From a virus, in IMG/VR virus record IMGVR_UViG_3300025276_000081, positions 1 through 36,842 of that record: 36,842 nucleotides of DNA. One strand, written 5' to 3'. Position 1 is the stretch's first letter. Every line of letters starts with the position of its first letter. The position numbers and the translations under genes were made by a program. Below the pieces are notes generated by a model. It saw nothing but the letters and a program-made list of their open reading frames with translations, was not told the origin of the DNA and made no database searches. Positions 23,904 to 33,540 of the stretch are shown here, piece after piece.

Positions 23904-26900
23904 CCTTTACTTTTACGTTTAAATTTTCTAGCCCTATTGCTATATCTTTTACGTCTACAATATACGAAATATTTTCGTTATTTTGAGAATTATTATTTAT
24001 ATTAGAATTATTAATTACATTGTTATTTATAGCTCCAGTTTGAGAGGCCCCAGTAAATGTTGTTCCGTCAGCATATCCCTTTACAGCGTATTTAATAGCA
24101 TCAAACCCTAAAAGGTTATTTAGTCTACTCTGTTGCTTATTATTTAAGATAGCTTCACCCGTTTTAATTGTAGCTAGCATATTATCACCGTTAGGTAATG
24201 GGCTTATATTACCTTGACCAGTAATAATTCCGGTATGATTAGTATAATCTGCAAATCCTAAGGGGCTTGTACTTTCAGAACCATCAGCAAAACCTTTAAT
24301 TTTAGTCAAATTAGCAACCCCACCAGCAACAGCTACAGCGGCGGCTAGCTGTGCTCTTATTATAGAAGTAGGATCACCAACTATTAACTGAGAACTATAC
24401 GCTTTTTGAGCTGCTATATATGTATCGATACCGACCTGAACAACAGAAAACGCTTTATAAGCTGAACTCTCTTCGTCAAGTAATCCCTTCATGCTTTCTA
24501 GTGTATCATTAGCAAGCTGTAGTTTTTGATCCTGAATAGATTTAGCGATTTTTTCCTTTCTTTGTTCTTCAGCTATAGATTTATCGGTATATTTTTTTTC
24601 TATCTCTGCTATTTTTTCAGCTTGTTCTAAAGCTAAAGCCACCTCTAGTTCTGAATTATTAACGGCTAACAAATATTTTTCTTCATATTGTAATACAACC
24701 TCATCTATTTCATTTTCCTGATCACTTTGTCTTAATGTTCTAAGCTGTTGAAATTGAGAATCTAGTTTATCATAATAAATAACTTGTTCAGCTATTTTAG
24801 CTTCTGCAATTCTTTTGCTTATTTCTTTAGTGGACTCTAATTCCTGAGCATTGTAAATATTATTTAATTTTTCTTTTTGATCTGCCGTTAGTTTATCATT
24901 GGATAAAAGATCTTCTCTAAGAATCCTATATTTATTTCTATTAATTGCTAGCTCCTTCTCTCCAGCGTCTTTAATTAAAGAAAGTTTAAAGGCTATTCCA
25001 GTTCTTGCTATATCTAAGTCATTTTTAGCATTTAATTCCGCTGTTTTTTTTGCAGAATCACCAGCACTTCCACCTCCGCTTCCACCACCAGCATCAGCAT
25101 CAGCACCAGCACCAGCACCACCGGCAGAAGCTAATATGTTTTCCGTACTACTTTTCTTTAGTTCTTCTATAAGAAGTTCTCTTTGTTCTTCTAAGGATTT
25201 AGTCTCCTCTTTCATGTTTTCCGTAGCTTTTGATGCTACAGCTTGAAATGTTGCCTGAAAAGCACTAGTGCTGTTAAGTGGATTTGATGCAAAACCCTTA
25301 ACGGCTGCGGTCGCTTTGTCAAGGAAACTAAGTTGTTCTGAAGCCGGTTTATTTCTATTTTTAATTAGCTCCTCCTCTATTCTAATTAGCTCGTTATTTA
25401 TTGCGGTAGCTTTTGCTTTTTTCTGTAATGCGTCAACATATTTATTTAGTGCTGCGGTACCTTCATTAGTTCCTATAGTTTCTAAAGTTAAATTACCTAA
25501 ATATTCTGGGCTTATTTCATTTAGTTTTTTTATTGCTAATTCTCTATCTTCTTTACTTCTGGCTTCGTCTTTTGCTACGGCTATTAATTTATCTAATTCC
25601 ACTCTTTCTGAAGCTATAGCTAACTCAGCATCCTTTTGCGCTTTGTTTAAACTCTTTTGAGCTTTCTCTGCTGCCGTAGTAGATCCTGTAAGTTTATCTA
25701 AGTTAGTTATAAGGGCAACAACACCTAATACTAATAAACCAATCCCAGTACCAGCTAATGCTACTTTGAACGATTTAATACCTATAATAGCTTTTTTTAA
25801 ACCACCATTTAAAGCAACAACAGATAACCTATAAATCTTATTTGCTAAAGCTGCTATTTTTTGTACTCTGCTTGTTGCAGCGATTACAGTTTTATAAGCT
25901 AAAAATGCTCCTACAGCATAACCTATAGTATTAATTATTGTACTTAAATTTTCACCCAAAAACCTAATACCTCTGGTTAAATTATTGCCTCCATTGGTCG
26001 CATCATTTAAGTTTAAGATATAAGCCTCCCATTTAGAACTTAATGCCTTTAATGATCCTGAAAGCGTATTTTGTTGTGTTTCCGCCATCTTCTTAGATGC
26101 ACCCTCAGCATTTAAAAGTTCTTTAGTTAATTCTGCTGAATTTTCAGCACCTTCAGCAAGCACTAAAAAAGCTGGGGCTGCTAATTTACCTACTAAACTT
26201 ACAGCGGTTCCTAACTTATCAGAACTATTTTTAACTTTGTTAAATGCATCATTCATAGTAACACCCTTAGCATTAAGTTCTATAAATGTTTTCTTTAATG
26301 CATTACCAGCGAGTGACCCGTTAATCCCTGCGTTAGCTAATGTACCTAATAATCCAGTAGTCTCCTCTACACTAATACCTACAGCCCTTGCTGCTGGGGC
26401 TGCCCCCTTCATTGATTCCTTAAACTTTTCTAGGTCCAATGCCGATTTGCTAAATGATTTAGCCATAACATCTGTAACTCTCTGAGTCTGTGAAGCATCT
26501 AATCCAAAACCACCTAAAGTAGATCCAGCAATAGCTGCCGCTTCACTCAATTCAGATCCAGTAGCCGCTGCTAAATCTAAAGTGGCCTCAGTAGCATTTA
26601 ATATTTGTTCTTCATTAAATCCTAACTTAGCAAATTCCGTTTGTAATTCTGATACTTGACTAGCTGCAAATATTGTTGACTCTCCTAGTCTCTTTGCGTC
26701 ATCTGTTAATGCATTTATTTTATCCGGCGTAGTTCCTAATACAGAAGCTAATTTAGCCACACCTAATTCAAAATCTTTAACGGTATTAATTGAACCTTTT
26801 ATAAGCCTAATAGCTGAGGCAGCACCAACAAATATACCTAATTGACCAGCTACCCTTTTTAAAGTGGCCCCGTAATTACCTACGTTAGCTTGACTGTTAC

Positions 26901-27348
26901 CGATAGTTTTTGATAACCTTTTGTATTGAGCGTCTTGCTGTCTTATAGTTGTAAGTAATTGTTTACCGGCAGTCGTATTTTCTCTTTCATGCTTAGTTAA
27001 AGATCTATATGCATCTCTATTAATATTTAAGGCATTCCTTAAAGAATTAATTGATCCGTTAGTTTTAGTTACTATCGTTTGATTAGCTTTTTGTTCTTTA
27101 GTTTGGTCCTTAAGGATTTTAGTATATTTTCTACTATCTTCTTGTAAGGATTTAATCTTTGCGTCAGTTTTTACATAAGCCTGAGCTTGTTTATCTGTTG
27201 CTGTAGTTAATCCGTTAGTATTACTCTTTAAGTCCTTTTGTTCCTTCTTAAGTCTAGCAATAGACTGAGTTAACTCAGCATTAGCTTTTACCGCACTTGA
27301 ATTATCAATATCAGTCCTTAATAATATTACTCTTTCTTCTCTAGCCAT
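23890..27348 (-). CDS. Tail tape measure protein
   Basis: 1152 aa. N-terminal coiled coil (about 20-155), then a TP901-type core at about 190-400 (VKDFELGVAKLASVLGTT, TEFAKLGFNEEQILNATEA, AGINGSLAGNALKKTFIEL), hydrophobic segments around 470-560 (NTIGYAVGAFLAYKTVIAA, GIGLLVLGVVALITNL), a Gly/Ala/Asp low-complexity stretch (AGGAGAGADADAGGGSGGG) and further coiled coils. The C-terminal ~60 residues are rich in Asn. It sets tail length: at about 0.15 nm per residue, roughly 170 nm, which supports a long flexible tail. Opposite-strand frames inside this gene are shadows of its biased codons. Confidence 0.92.
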   Translation of the reverse strand: MAREERVILLRTDIDNSSAVKANAELTQSIARLKKEQKDLKSNTNGLTTATDKQAQAYVKTDAKIKSLQEDSRKYTKILKDQTKEQKANQTIVTKTNGSINSLRNALNINRDAYRSLTKHERENTTAGKQLLTTIRQQDAQYKRLSKTIGNSQANVGNYGATLKRVAGQLGIFVGAASAIRLIKGSINTVKDFELGVAKLASVLGTTPDKINALTDDAKRLGESTIFAASQVSELQTEFAKLGFNEEQILNATEATLDLAAATGSELSEAAAIAGSTLGGFGLDASQTQRVTDVMAKSFSKSALDLEKFKESMKGAAPAARAVGISVEETTGLLGTLANAGINGSLAGNALKKTFIELNAKGVTMNDAFNKVKNSSDKLGTAVSLVGKLAAPAFLVLAEGAENSAELTKELLNAEGASKKMAETQQNTLSGSLKALSSKWEAYILNLNDATNGGNNLTRGIRFLGENLSTIINTIGYAVGAFLAYKTVIAATSRVQKIAALANKIYRLSVVALNGGLKKAIIGIKSFKVALAGTGIGLLVLGVVALITNLDKLTGSTTAAEKAQKSLNKAQKDAELAIASERVELDKLIAVAKDEARSKEDRELAIKKLNEISPEYLGNLTLETIGTNEGTAALNKYVDALQKKAKATAINNELIRIEEELIKNRNKPASEQLSFLDKATAAVKGFASNPLNSTSAFQATFQAVASKATENMKEETKSLEEQRELLIEELKKSSTENILASAGGAGAGADADAGGGSGGGSAGDSAKKTAELNAKNDLDIARTGIAFKLSLIKDAGEKELAINRNKYRILREDLLSNDKLTADQKEKLNNIYNAQELESTKEISKRIAEAKIAEQVIYYDKLDSQFQQLRTLRQSDQENEIDEVVLQYEEKYLLAVNNSELEVALALEQAEKIAEIEKKYTDKSIAEEQRKEKIAKSIQDQKLQLANDTLESMKGLLDEESSAYKAFSVVQVGIDTYIAAQKAYSSQLIVGDPTSIIRAQLAAAVAVAGGVANLTKIKGFADGSESTSPLGFADYTNHTGIITGQGNISPLPNGDNMLATIKTGEAILNNKQQSRLNNLLGFDAIKYAVKGYADGTTFTGASQTGAINNNVINNSNINNNSQNNENISYIVDVKDIAIGLENLNVKVKDATI

Positions 27349-27354
27349 TTTATT

Positions 27355-30300
27355 TTAGTTTATTTTTATTAGTTCCCATTTATTTAACCCTCCTTTTAAA
27401 GTTGTAATATTGTTTACTACAAAGTTACTCCCCAATTCTCTGATATAAATTTTTTCTTTAAAGTCATATTCATTAATTATATTTAACGGAACGTTCATTA
27501 TAACAGTGTATTTTTCATATCTGTTAAGAACCTTATCCCTTAAATTATTAAATTGTGTATCGATTAAAGTGTTCCAGTCTAATCCTCCAAAGGTTAAAAA
27601 ACTTTGATCGCTTGTAACAGAAGTCGTAACGCTATTTTTATCTATATAGCTTACTGTAACTGGATCAGATACATCTGTTTCAACTCTAATAACTTGGTTA
27701 AATCTATCTCCTATATTAGAAGTTTTTGCATTAACGCTCTGGCTATCATAAGCATCAACAGTAGTTAGTAAAGCATCAACAGATCCTAGAGTTAAAGGCG
27801 TATAATTTAATGAGGCTGTTAAGTTACTATCTATAATTGTTTTGTCTTCATTAGTATTATTAGCCTCCATAATACCGTTAGACGTTGCTATAGACGAATC
27901 ATTCTCTACATACTTGTATTTAAACTTGTTATTTTTACCGTATGAACTTTGGAAAACTCTACTTTCTGTTTTGTTATAATACCTACTAAAATCATTAATT
28001 ACTCCACCGTCTCCATAGACTGAGTTAAGACTATATAACTCAATGGTATTATTTATTGCGTTAACATTAACCCCTAAATTAAAAGTCTGTAAAATATTCT
28101 TAACAAATTCTGTTTGCGTATATTCGCCTAATATATTCTCATGATATACTTTATAACCTAAAGTATAATAACCTTTAAAGTAAGCATCAGTTAAATAAAC
28201 AGAAGTACCGCTGCCTATACTAGTAGCATCAAAATATATTTGTATAAGATCACCAGCATTAAATTCTGCTGGGCTTGAATTTAAAGTGGTGCTAATTAAA
28301 GCCCCTCCTACTGTTAACGTATAAGTCGCAATAGTAACACCATTAACCAAGATATTAATGTCTGGATCATTAGGCAATCCATTACCAGCGATAACTCTCA
28401 TTAACATTTGTTCAAAGTTTAAAATCCCGTTAACAGTCATAACATGAGACCAAATTAATCTTTGTTCTTCTACTATTTCTTCGTATCTAGAAAAAAGCCT
28501 ATTACTAACAAAAGAAGTGGCTCTAGTATCAAAGGTAGGTGGTTCGTTTTTAGTGAAAACATAATCCTTTAAATCTAGACCGATATTAGTATAAGTATAT
28601 CCTATAGCATTAGCAATTTTATCTAGTCCGAAATCTAAATAATATCCTATCGTTTGTTGGTAATCCGCTATCGGATTAATACCGCCTAAATCCATAAGGG
28701 GTACGCAATATCCTTCTGCGTCCCTAATAGCAATAGTGTTACATAGTGTTGTTTCCTGATGCCTCATTTCAGATAAGGTAGTCTTAAAAGGTTCGTACGC
28801 TTCATGTAAAAACTTACCTCTAATCTTATCAAAGAAATCATTCTTACCGTGTAAAACTTCAACCTTGTAACCCTTCTCACTCATCTCATTAACCTTCAGT
28901 CTACCGTTAGTTATTAACTCCACACCACCCTCAGAATATCTAACATAGTTATCCTCATAAGGGAAGTTAGAAACACTACCTATTAAATTTAGATAGTTAA
29001 ATATTTCATTATTATTTGCTGTAGTTGGTAATCTAAATGAGTTAGTGGTCCCTGACTCCGTATTAGCTATATTGTCTATATTAACACCTTCTGTTTTTAC
29101 ATTGATAGGCTCACCTACGAATAAGTCGAACTCTTCAGTCTTAACGGTAGAAGTAACAACTACTGGAGAAGTATTGGTAAAATCCTCTCTTATTGTATTA
29201 TTTATTCTAGTTAATCCTCCTACACTAGTAGTTATAGTTCCTACCGTTCCATTCACGCCAGTAGAGGTAGCTCCGGTCGCGTCTGTGAAGTGAAAGCTTT
29301 CTTTTAAGCCTAATGTACCAGATGGATAATAAGTGTCCTTATCGGAGCTTATTTGTGTTGGCGTTCTAGATATAGTCCAGTATTGAAGGTTTTTTATAGT
29401 AAAATTACCTAATTCAGATAAAGGATTGAACAAACCGTTTATATATGTTTTAACCGATATAGATTTAAGTTGTGTTACTGGGCTACCAAGTGAACCAGCT
29501 TGTAAAACCCCATTTATATATATAGCTATTACTCCAGCGGTATTAATTAATGCAACATGATAGTATTGATCTGCATTAAAATAAGCCCCCGTATTACTTG
29601 ATATGGTAACGCTAGAGGTACCAGTAGTAAAAATCTCCCAGTCTAATATCCCTTTGTTAATAGATACAATTTGTCTACCTCTATTTGCATTGCTAACGTC
29701 ATAACTACTTATCATAGAGAACTTAGACGTTCCAGAATTAGTTGTTACTGGTACTTTAAACCAAAATTCAGTAGTCTTAACGTTATTCTCTACAGACGAT
29801 CCTAAATCAATTCTATCGTTTTGGGTTACACTTATAGTATTAGCATTCCACATGCTAGCATTTATATAAGTTATTCCAGTTACATTAGAAGTATTTAAAG
29901 TAGCTTGATAACTAGGTAAAGGTAAAGAATCTATAGTTGCCCCAGAACCTTCTGTTAAAGGATAGTAGGCAATTAAATTTGACTCAGTTCCATCTAAATC
30001 TGTAGTAACATCAGTTAATATTTGTGCCGGAGTCCTATTGACGCTCCATAATGAAATCTTACTTATTTTTGAACTAATATACCTAATGTTTGCCGGTATG
30101 TTACCTCCTATAAAAATATTACCAGTTGAAGAGGGCATAGCGTTAGTAGATGCATTAGTTATTGTTTGTACAACACCATCTATATATAATTTCATTCCGG
30201 TACTCGAATCGGATACCCAATGGATATCGTATTCCTGCCCAGCGGTCCAAGTTGTAGAATTAGATTGACATACCTTAGCAACCCCACTAATATATATACT

Positions 30301-30612
30301 AAAATACATTTTACCAGCAAAGAAAGTCACGTCAACTCTTTCAGCTTGGTTTCCTGATGAGTTACCAGTATATCTACTAACTAACGTAACAGTAGGTCCA
30401 GAATTAATTGTATTTATAGGAGTGAATTTAAAGTGAAACCCCCTAGCGGCCGGTATAGTATTAGGTAGCTCATGGTAATCTTGATTGCTTGAATCTGTTT
30501 TTATTTTATAGAAAGTTTCACTCTCTTCTTTCTCTAAATTCATTTGATTGTAAGTAGTGGTTACTCCTCCACTTGTAACATTCTCAAGGCTAATAAGTTC
30601 TAATTTTCTCAT
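27355..30612 (-). CDS. Tail hub/tip protein with two N-terminal LamG domains
   Basis: 1085 aa. Two LamG/concanavalin A-like domains lie at the N-terminus, about 45-225 (MKLYIDGVVQTITN, ISKISLWSVNRTPAQI) and 265-440 (YHVALINTAGVIAIYINGVL, LQYWTISRTPTQI). The rest (480-1085) has the look of a tail-tip hub: mixed alpha/beta with FDKIRGKFLHEAYEPF and, near the end, LNRYEKYTVIMNVPLNIINEYDF. Lectin domains on the hub would let the tail tip hold surface glycans before or during DNA injection. It precedes the tape measure by 6 bp, whereas in most siphoviruses the hub follows it. Hub role inferred from size and position. Confidence 0.72.
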   Translation of the reverse strand: MRKLELISLENVTSGGVTTTYNQMNLEKEESETFYKIKTDSSNQDYHELPNTIPAARGFHFKFTPINTINSGPTVTLVSRYTGNSSGNQAERVDVTFFAGKMYFSIYISGVAKVCQSNSTTWTAGQEYDIHWVSDSSTGMKLYIDGVVQTITNASTNAMPSSTGNIFIGGNIPANIRYISSKISKISLWSVNRTPAQILTDVTTDLDGTESNLIAYYPLTEGSGATIDSLPLPSYQATLNTSNVTGITYINASMWNANTISVTQNDRIDLGSSVENNVKTTEFWFKVPVTTNSGTSKFSMISSYDVSNANRGRQIVSINKGILDWEIFTTGTSSVTISSNTGAYFNADQYYHVALINTAGVIAIYINGVLQAGSLGSPVTQLKSISVKTYINGLFNPLSELGNFTIKNLQYWTISRTPTQISSDKDTYYPSGTLGLKESFHFTDATGATSTGVNGTVGTITTSVGGLTRINNTIREDFTNTSPVVVTSTVKTEEFDLFVGEPINVKTEGVNIDNIANTESGTTNSFRLPTTANNNEIFNYLNLIGSVSNFPYEDNYVRYSEGGVELITNGRLKVNEMSEKGYKVEVLHGKNDFFDKIRGKFLHEAYEPFKTTLSEMRHQETTLCNTIAIRDAEGYCVPLMDLGGINPIADYQQTIGYYLDFGLDKIANAIGYTYTNIGLDLKDYVFTKNEPPTFDTRATSFVSNRLFSRYEEIVEEQRLIWSHVMTVNGILNFEQMLMRVIAGNGLPNDPDINILVNGVTIATYTLTVGGALISTTLNSSPAEFNAGDLIQIYFDATSIGSGTSVYLTDAYFKGYYTLGYKVYHENILGEYTQTEFVKNILQTFNLGVNVNAINNTIELYSLNSVYGDGGVINDFSRYYNKTESRVFQSSYGKNNKFKYKYVENDSSIATSNGIMEANNTNEDKTIIDSNLTASLNYTPLTLGSVDALLTTVDAYDSQSVNAKTSNIGDRFNQVIRVETDVSDPVTVSYIDKNSVTTSVTSDQSFLTFGGLDWNTLIDTQFNNLRDKVLNRYEKYTVIMNVPLNIINEYDFKEKIYIRELGSNFVVNNITTLKGGLNKWELIKIN

Positions 30613-30614
30613 AA

Positions 30615-31790
30615 TTATATACTTTGATTATATTTAATACCTAAGTCAAAAGAAAACGAATAGTTTTTATTCTCTGTTTGAGAATCGATATCTGCGTCAC
30701 TCCTTATTAAATTAACCCTTTGCCATTTGTCACCTCCTAACCAAAGCTCTATAATCGGACTAAGGACCATAGCTTGTAAATAATCATTATCTATTTTATT
30801 AGTCGCTTGGTGATGACATATTAAAGAGTATCTAGTTGTATTACCAGTAGATACTATCCTACTAGATGCACTTTCTAAAGAATTGAAACGTCTGTTAATA
30901 CTATCTAAGTTCTTTCTAGATACCTCGGTTTGATAAGCATTCTCAAATAGGAAAAATGCCTGACCTCCGTTAATATTTGTAAACCTAAAGTATTTTGAAC
31001 AATCAGCATCAATAGGAGTTCTATAATCAATCTTACTAAACGACCCTCTATTACCTCCTCCAGTCATTTGTATATATAAATCATTGGCTCCGTTATCTGA
31101 AATACCGCTTATCTCAATACCATTAGAATCTATAAGCGATTGCCTAAACATTCTATTGTTTTCATAACTAACACTAATAGATTTAGTTAACTTCAAAATA
31201 TTACCAATAGAAAGATCGATTGAAGTGCTGTTTAATGCATCAAATTGAATATCTAAAGGAAAACCTTTATAGGCTATTACTCCTTCATCAGATAGATTAA
31301 GGCACTCAGAATAAGATGGTCCAGTACCAACAGTAGAGCTTACACTATTCATTACTGGAGAACTACCTACCTGAGTAGATGCCTTCATGAAGTAATATCC
31401 TCCACTACCAGACGTATCTATCTGAGTATTATTATTATCATATATATATATATCCCATTCAACGCCGGAGGCTATTGTATCATCTGAAAATAAAGAATTT
31501 GCTACAGTAGTATTATCAGGTGAATTATATTGTGGTTCTAAATAGTTTTCTGCCTCAGCTAATAAGTTTTTTAATATACCGCTAAAGTCAAAATAAAATA
31601 CACCAGCAGAACTAGGAGTTATATTCTGTAAAGAAGCGGCAGTAGTACCTAGCTTACGTACCTCTACAGCAGCCCTAACACCTCCAGATACGTTTGTACT
31701 AAATTCTATTATACATGGATTAAAAGCAGATATTAATTGATTAGCATTAACATTAGTAAATGATAAATCTCCGTTTATTGTTATAGCCAT
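30615..31790 (-). CDS. Distal-tail-like structural protein
   Basis: 391 aa, not matched to a family by signature. Mostly beta-rich with short repeats of the type GVFYFDFSGILKNLL, a segment ECLNLSDEGVIAYKGFPLDI, and a helical piece SRKNLDSINRRFNSLESA. Length, beta content and position next to the hub fit a distal tail (Dit-like) or baseplate protein. It starts just after the 67-aa gene (10-bp overlap) and ends 2 bp before the hub. Confidence 0.6.
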   Translation of the reverse strand: MAITINGDLSFTNVNANQLISAFNPCIIEFSTNVSGGVRAAVEVRKLGTTAASLQNITPSSAGVFYFDFSGILKNLLAEAENYLEPQYNSPDNTTVANSLFSDDTIASGVEWDIYIYDNNNTQIDTSGSGGYYFMKASTQVGSSPVMNSVSSTVGTGPSYSECLNLSDEGVIAYKGFPLDIQFDALNSTSIDLSIGNILKLTKSISVSYENNRMFRQSLIDSNGIEISGISDNGANDLYIQMTGGGNRGSFSKIDYRTPIDADCSKYFRFTNINGGQAFFLFENAYQTEVSRKNLDSINRRFNSLESASSRIVSTGNTTRYSLICHHQATNKIDNDYLQAMVLSPIIELWLGGDKWQRVNLIRSDADIDSQTENKNYSFSFDLGIKYNQSI

Positions 31791-31984
31791 TTTTTAATTA
31801 TTTTTTTAAACCAATTTTCTTTATTTGAAATTTGCAAAGATCTTATTATTTCTTTTGACTCATCACGATATTGTAATCTACAGCAATCTCTACTGTTATT
31901 AAATATCCTACTAGACCAATAAGGTACCAATAAAAAAAACCTTTTCCTTTTTATTAAATAGAAAAAAGCAATATCATTTTCCAT
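31781..31984 (-). CDS. Small basic hypothetical protein
   Basis: 67 aa from the ATG at 31984, which lies 20 bp after the preceding stop; an in-frame ATG at 32017 would overlap that gene. The chain is basic and aromatic (FYLIKRKRFFLLVPYWSS) with a C-terminal EIIRSLQISNKENWFKKIIK. It resembles small phage proteins with a Y-x-I-K-R-x-F-F start, of unknown role. Weak coding evidence; it is supported by filling the only gap between two tail genes. Confidence 0.5.
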   Translation of the reverse strand: MENDIAFFYLIKRKRFFLLVPYWSSRIFNNSRDCCRLQYRDESKEIIRSLQISNKENWFKKIIKKWL

Positions 31985-32003
31985 CTTAAACTTCTTAACT
32001 ACT

Positions 32004-32459
32004 TTAAAATACACCATAAGCCTTTATAATTTCTCTTTGAATATTTGCCCTAACCTCCTCATATATCTCATCCTCTAATCTATCTAAACGACCATCTGTT
32101 AATACAGAGGTTATTACTTTACCGATATTATATTTAGTAGGCACTTTTATTCCTTCTCTACTTATTTTTCTACCAATTAAATAAGCTAAACTCTCATCCG
32201 ATATATTACTTCTCTTTTGTATCTTACCAAGTCTAACCCACCTTAAAATCTCATCAGGTGGCGGAAACTTTCCGGCCTTCCTTCCTTGTTCCATCATTCG
32301 AGCATGAAACGGCGCACTAATCTCCATACCTAATTCAGTGGCTACAGCTTTAGTGCCAGCTTCAAATTCTCCGAACGCTTTTAAACCTAACTTTATATAG
32401 TTGGCTATTAAGTCATTAACAGTTTTATCTCCGAATTGTTGTAACCTATCTTTTAACAT
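32004..32459 (-). CDS. HK97 gp10-like tail completion/neck protein
   Basis: 151 aa. The core APFHARMMEQGRKAGKFPPP, then EILRWVRLGKI, then ESLAYLIGRKISREGI fits the gp10-like virion morphogenesis family, whose members join head and tail. It is the second 151-aa gene after the terminase block. It has no signal or membrane segment. The start is separated from the upstream gene by 53 bp of AT-rich sequence with no clear promoter. Assignment from motif pattern only. Confidence 0.7.
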   Translation of the reverse strand: MLKDRLQQFGDKTVNDLIANYIKLGLKAFGEFEAGTKAVATELGMEISAPFHARMMEQGRKAGKFPPPDEILRWVRLGKIQKRSNISDESLAYLIGRKISREGIKVPTKYNIGKVITSVLTDGRLDRLEDEIYEEVRANIQREIIKAYGVF

Positions 32460-32512
32460 GCGCGTAATATACGTAAAATAAACGAATAAACTACATACGA
32501 AATAATTTATTT

Positions 32513-32968
32513 TTAATATATTTTTATTGTTGCCCCTATAGAATATCCGTCTAAATTATGATCTTGATAATTAACCCTCTGAACAATAGGAGATATATTC
32601 TCAAAACTAACCCTATCACAAACCGATAAATAATTAATGAAAGATTTCATCTCATCAAATAAAGGTACAAAGGTTTTGTTAAATGAATATTCGCCAGAGT
32701 CAACTACAACTCCACTATCTTGTTTATAGAAAGCGGTACCATGCACTGAAGGCTGCCCTAAAAATAGATCCACTTGAAAGGTATTAAACTCTACGCCTAT
32801 CTCTAATACTTTAGGCTGAGTCTTTACATCAAAAACTTGTAACAGTATATCACTATCCGATTCATTTTGTTTTTGGTTAACTTGACTAACAAAACCATGG
32901 GCAAACCCCCAAGTTTTATTGCTTGCATAAATATTCATCTGCGTTATTAAGTATTCTAATTCATTCAT
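32513..32968 (-). CDS. Hypothetical virion assembly protein
   Basis: 151 aa, not recognised. The first 35 residues are helical and the rest strand-rich (SDILLQVFDVKTQPKVLEIG, SGEYSFNKTFVPLFDEMKSF). Sits between the 188-aa gene and the gp10-like gene, where tail terminator or neck proteins are common. One base separates it from the upstream gene. No catalytic or binding motif is visible. Confidence 0.6.
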   Translation of the reverse strand: MNELEYLITQMNIYASNKTWGFAHGFVSQVNQKQNESDSDILLQVFDVKTQPKVLEIGVEFNTFQVDLFLGQPSVHGTAFYKQDSGVVVDSGEYSFNKTFVPLFDEMKSFINYLSVCDRVSFENISPIVQRVNYQDHNLDGYSIGATIKIY

Positions 32969-32969
32969 G

Positions 32970-33536
32970 TTAACTTATTTTATTTAGTTGTTCGTAATTC
33001 TTTTGAAACCTTTTGTTTAGATCTCCGCTCATAGCATTGAAAGCTACCATTATTTTTATATCGCTATACTTTAAATTTAAAAAGTAATCCCAGTTTCGTT
33101 TTTCACCTTTGCTTAATGTTTCTATAACGTTATATAATCCGAATTGATTCATTACCTCGCTTTTACTCATCTTCATAGCCATATCTACCTTTTTATCTGA
33201 AAAGAATGATAACTTGTTCTGGTCCGCTATATCTCTTTCTATATCGTTTTTAATAGTTTTAAGGCACTTTAATACAGTAACTATGTTAGTATTCATTAAT
33301 GAGTTTAAAGGTAGCTTAAAGCATTCCTGAACACCTTTAATTAAACTTTCCATGTCGTCTTCAAAGAATAAACGTTTTATATAATCAGCCTCTTTATAAG
33401 AATGATCACCTAAAGGAATGTAATTATAACGCTTAAATCTATACCTAAAACTATCTAAACTCTTTACTACTTTTATATTCCAAAAAACATCTTGCTGATC
33501 CTTAGTATTTAATTTTAATACTTCTTTTAATTTCAT
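32970..33536 (-). CDS. Hypothetical protein after the large terminase
   Basis: 188 aa, helical and rich in Lys and Asp, not recognised. Notable pieces: SLDSFRYRFKRYNYIPLGDH, a central LMNTNIVTVLKCLKTIKNDI, and a C-terminal FNAMSGDLNKRFQKNYEQLN. It lies 4 bp after the terminase large subunit stop, so it is co-translated with packaging or neck genes. A role in tail assembly is possible, but nothing in the sequence confirms this. Confidence 0.6.
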   Translation of the reverse strand: MKLKEVLKLNTKDQQDVFWNIKVVKSLDSFRYRFKRYNYIPLGDHSYKEADYIKRLFFEDDMESLIKGVQECFKLPLNSLMNTNIVTVLKCLKTIKNDIERDIADQNKLSFFSDKKVDMAMKMSKSEVMNQFGLYNVIETLSKGEKRNWDYFLNLKYSDIKIMVAFNAMSGDLNKRFQKNYEQLNKIS

Positions 33537-33540
33537 AACA

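Noticed and set aside
24899-25660. Long plus-strand frames inside the tape measure gene
   Set aside because: They are hydrophobic antisense images of Ala-, Lys- and Glu-rich coding sequence; no leader or promoter; all supported genes are on the minus strand.
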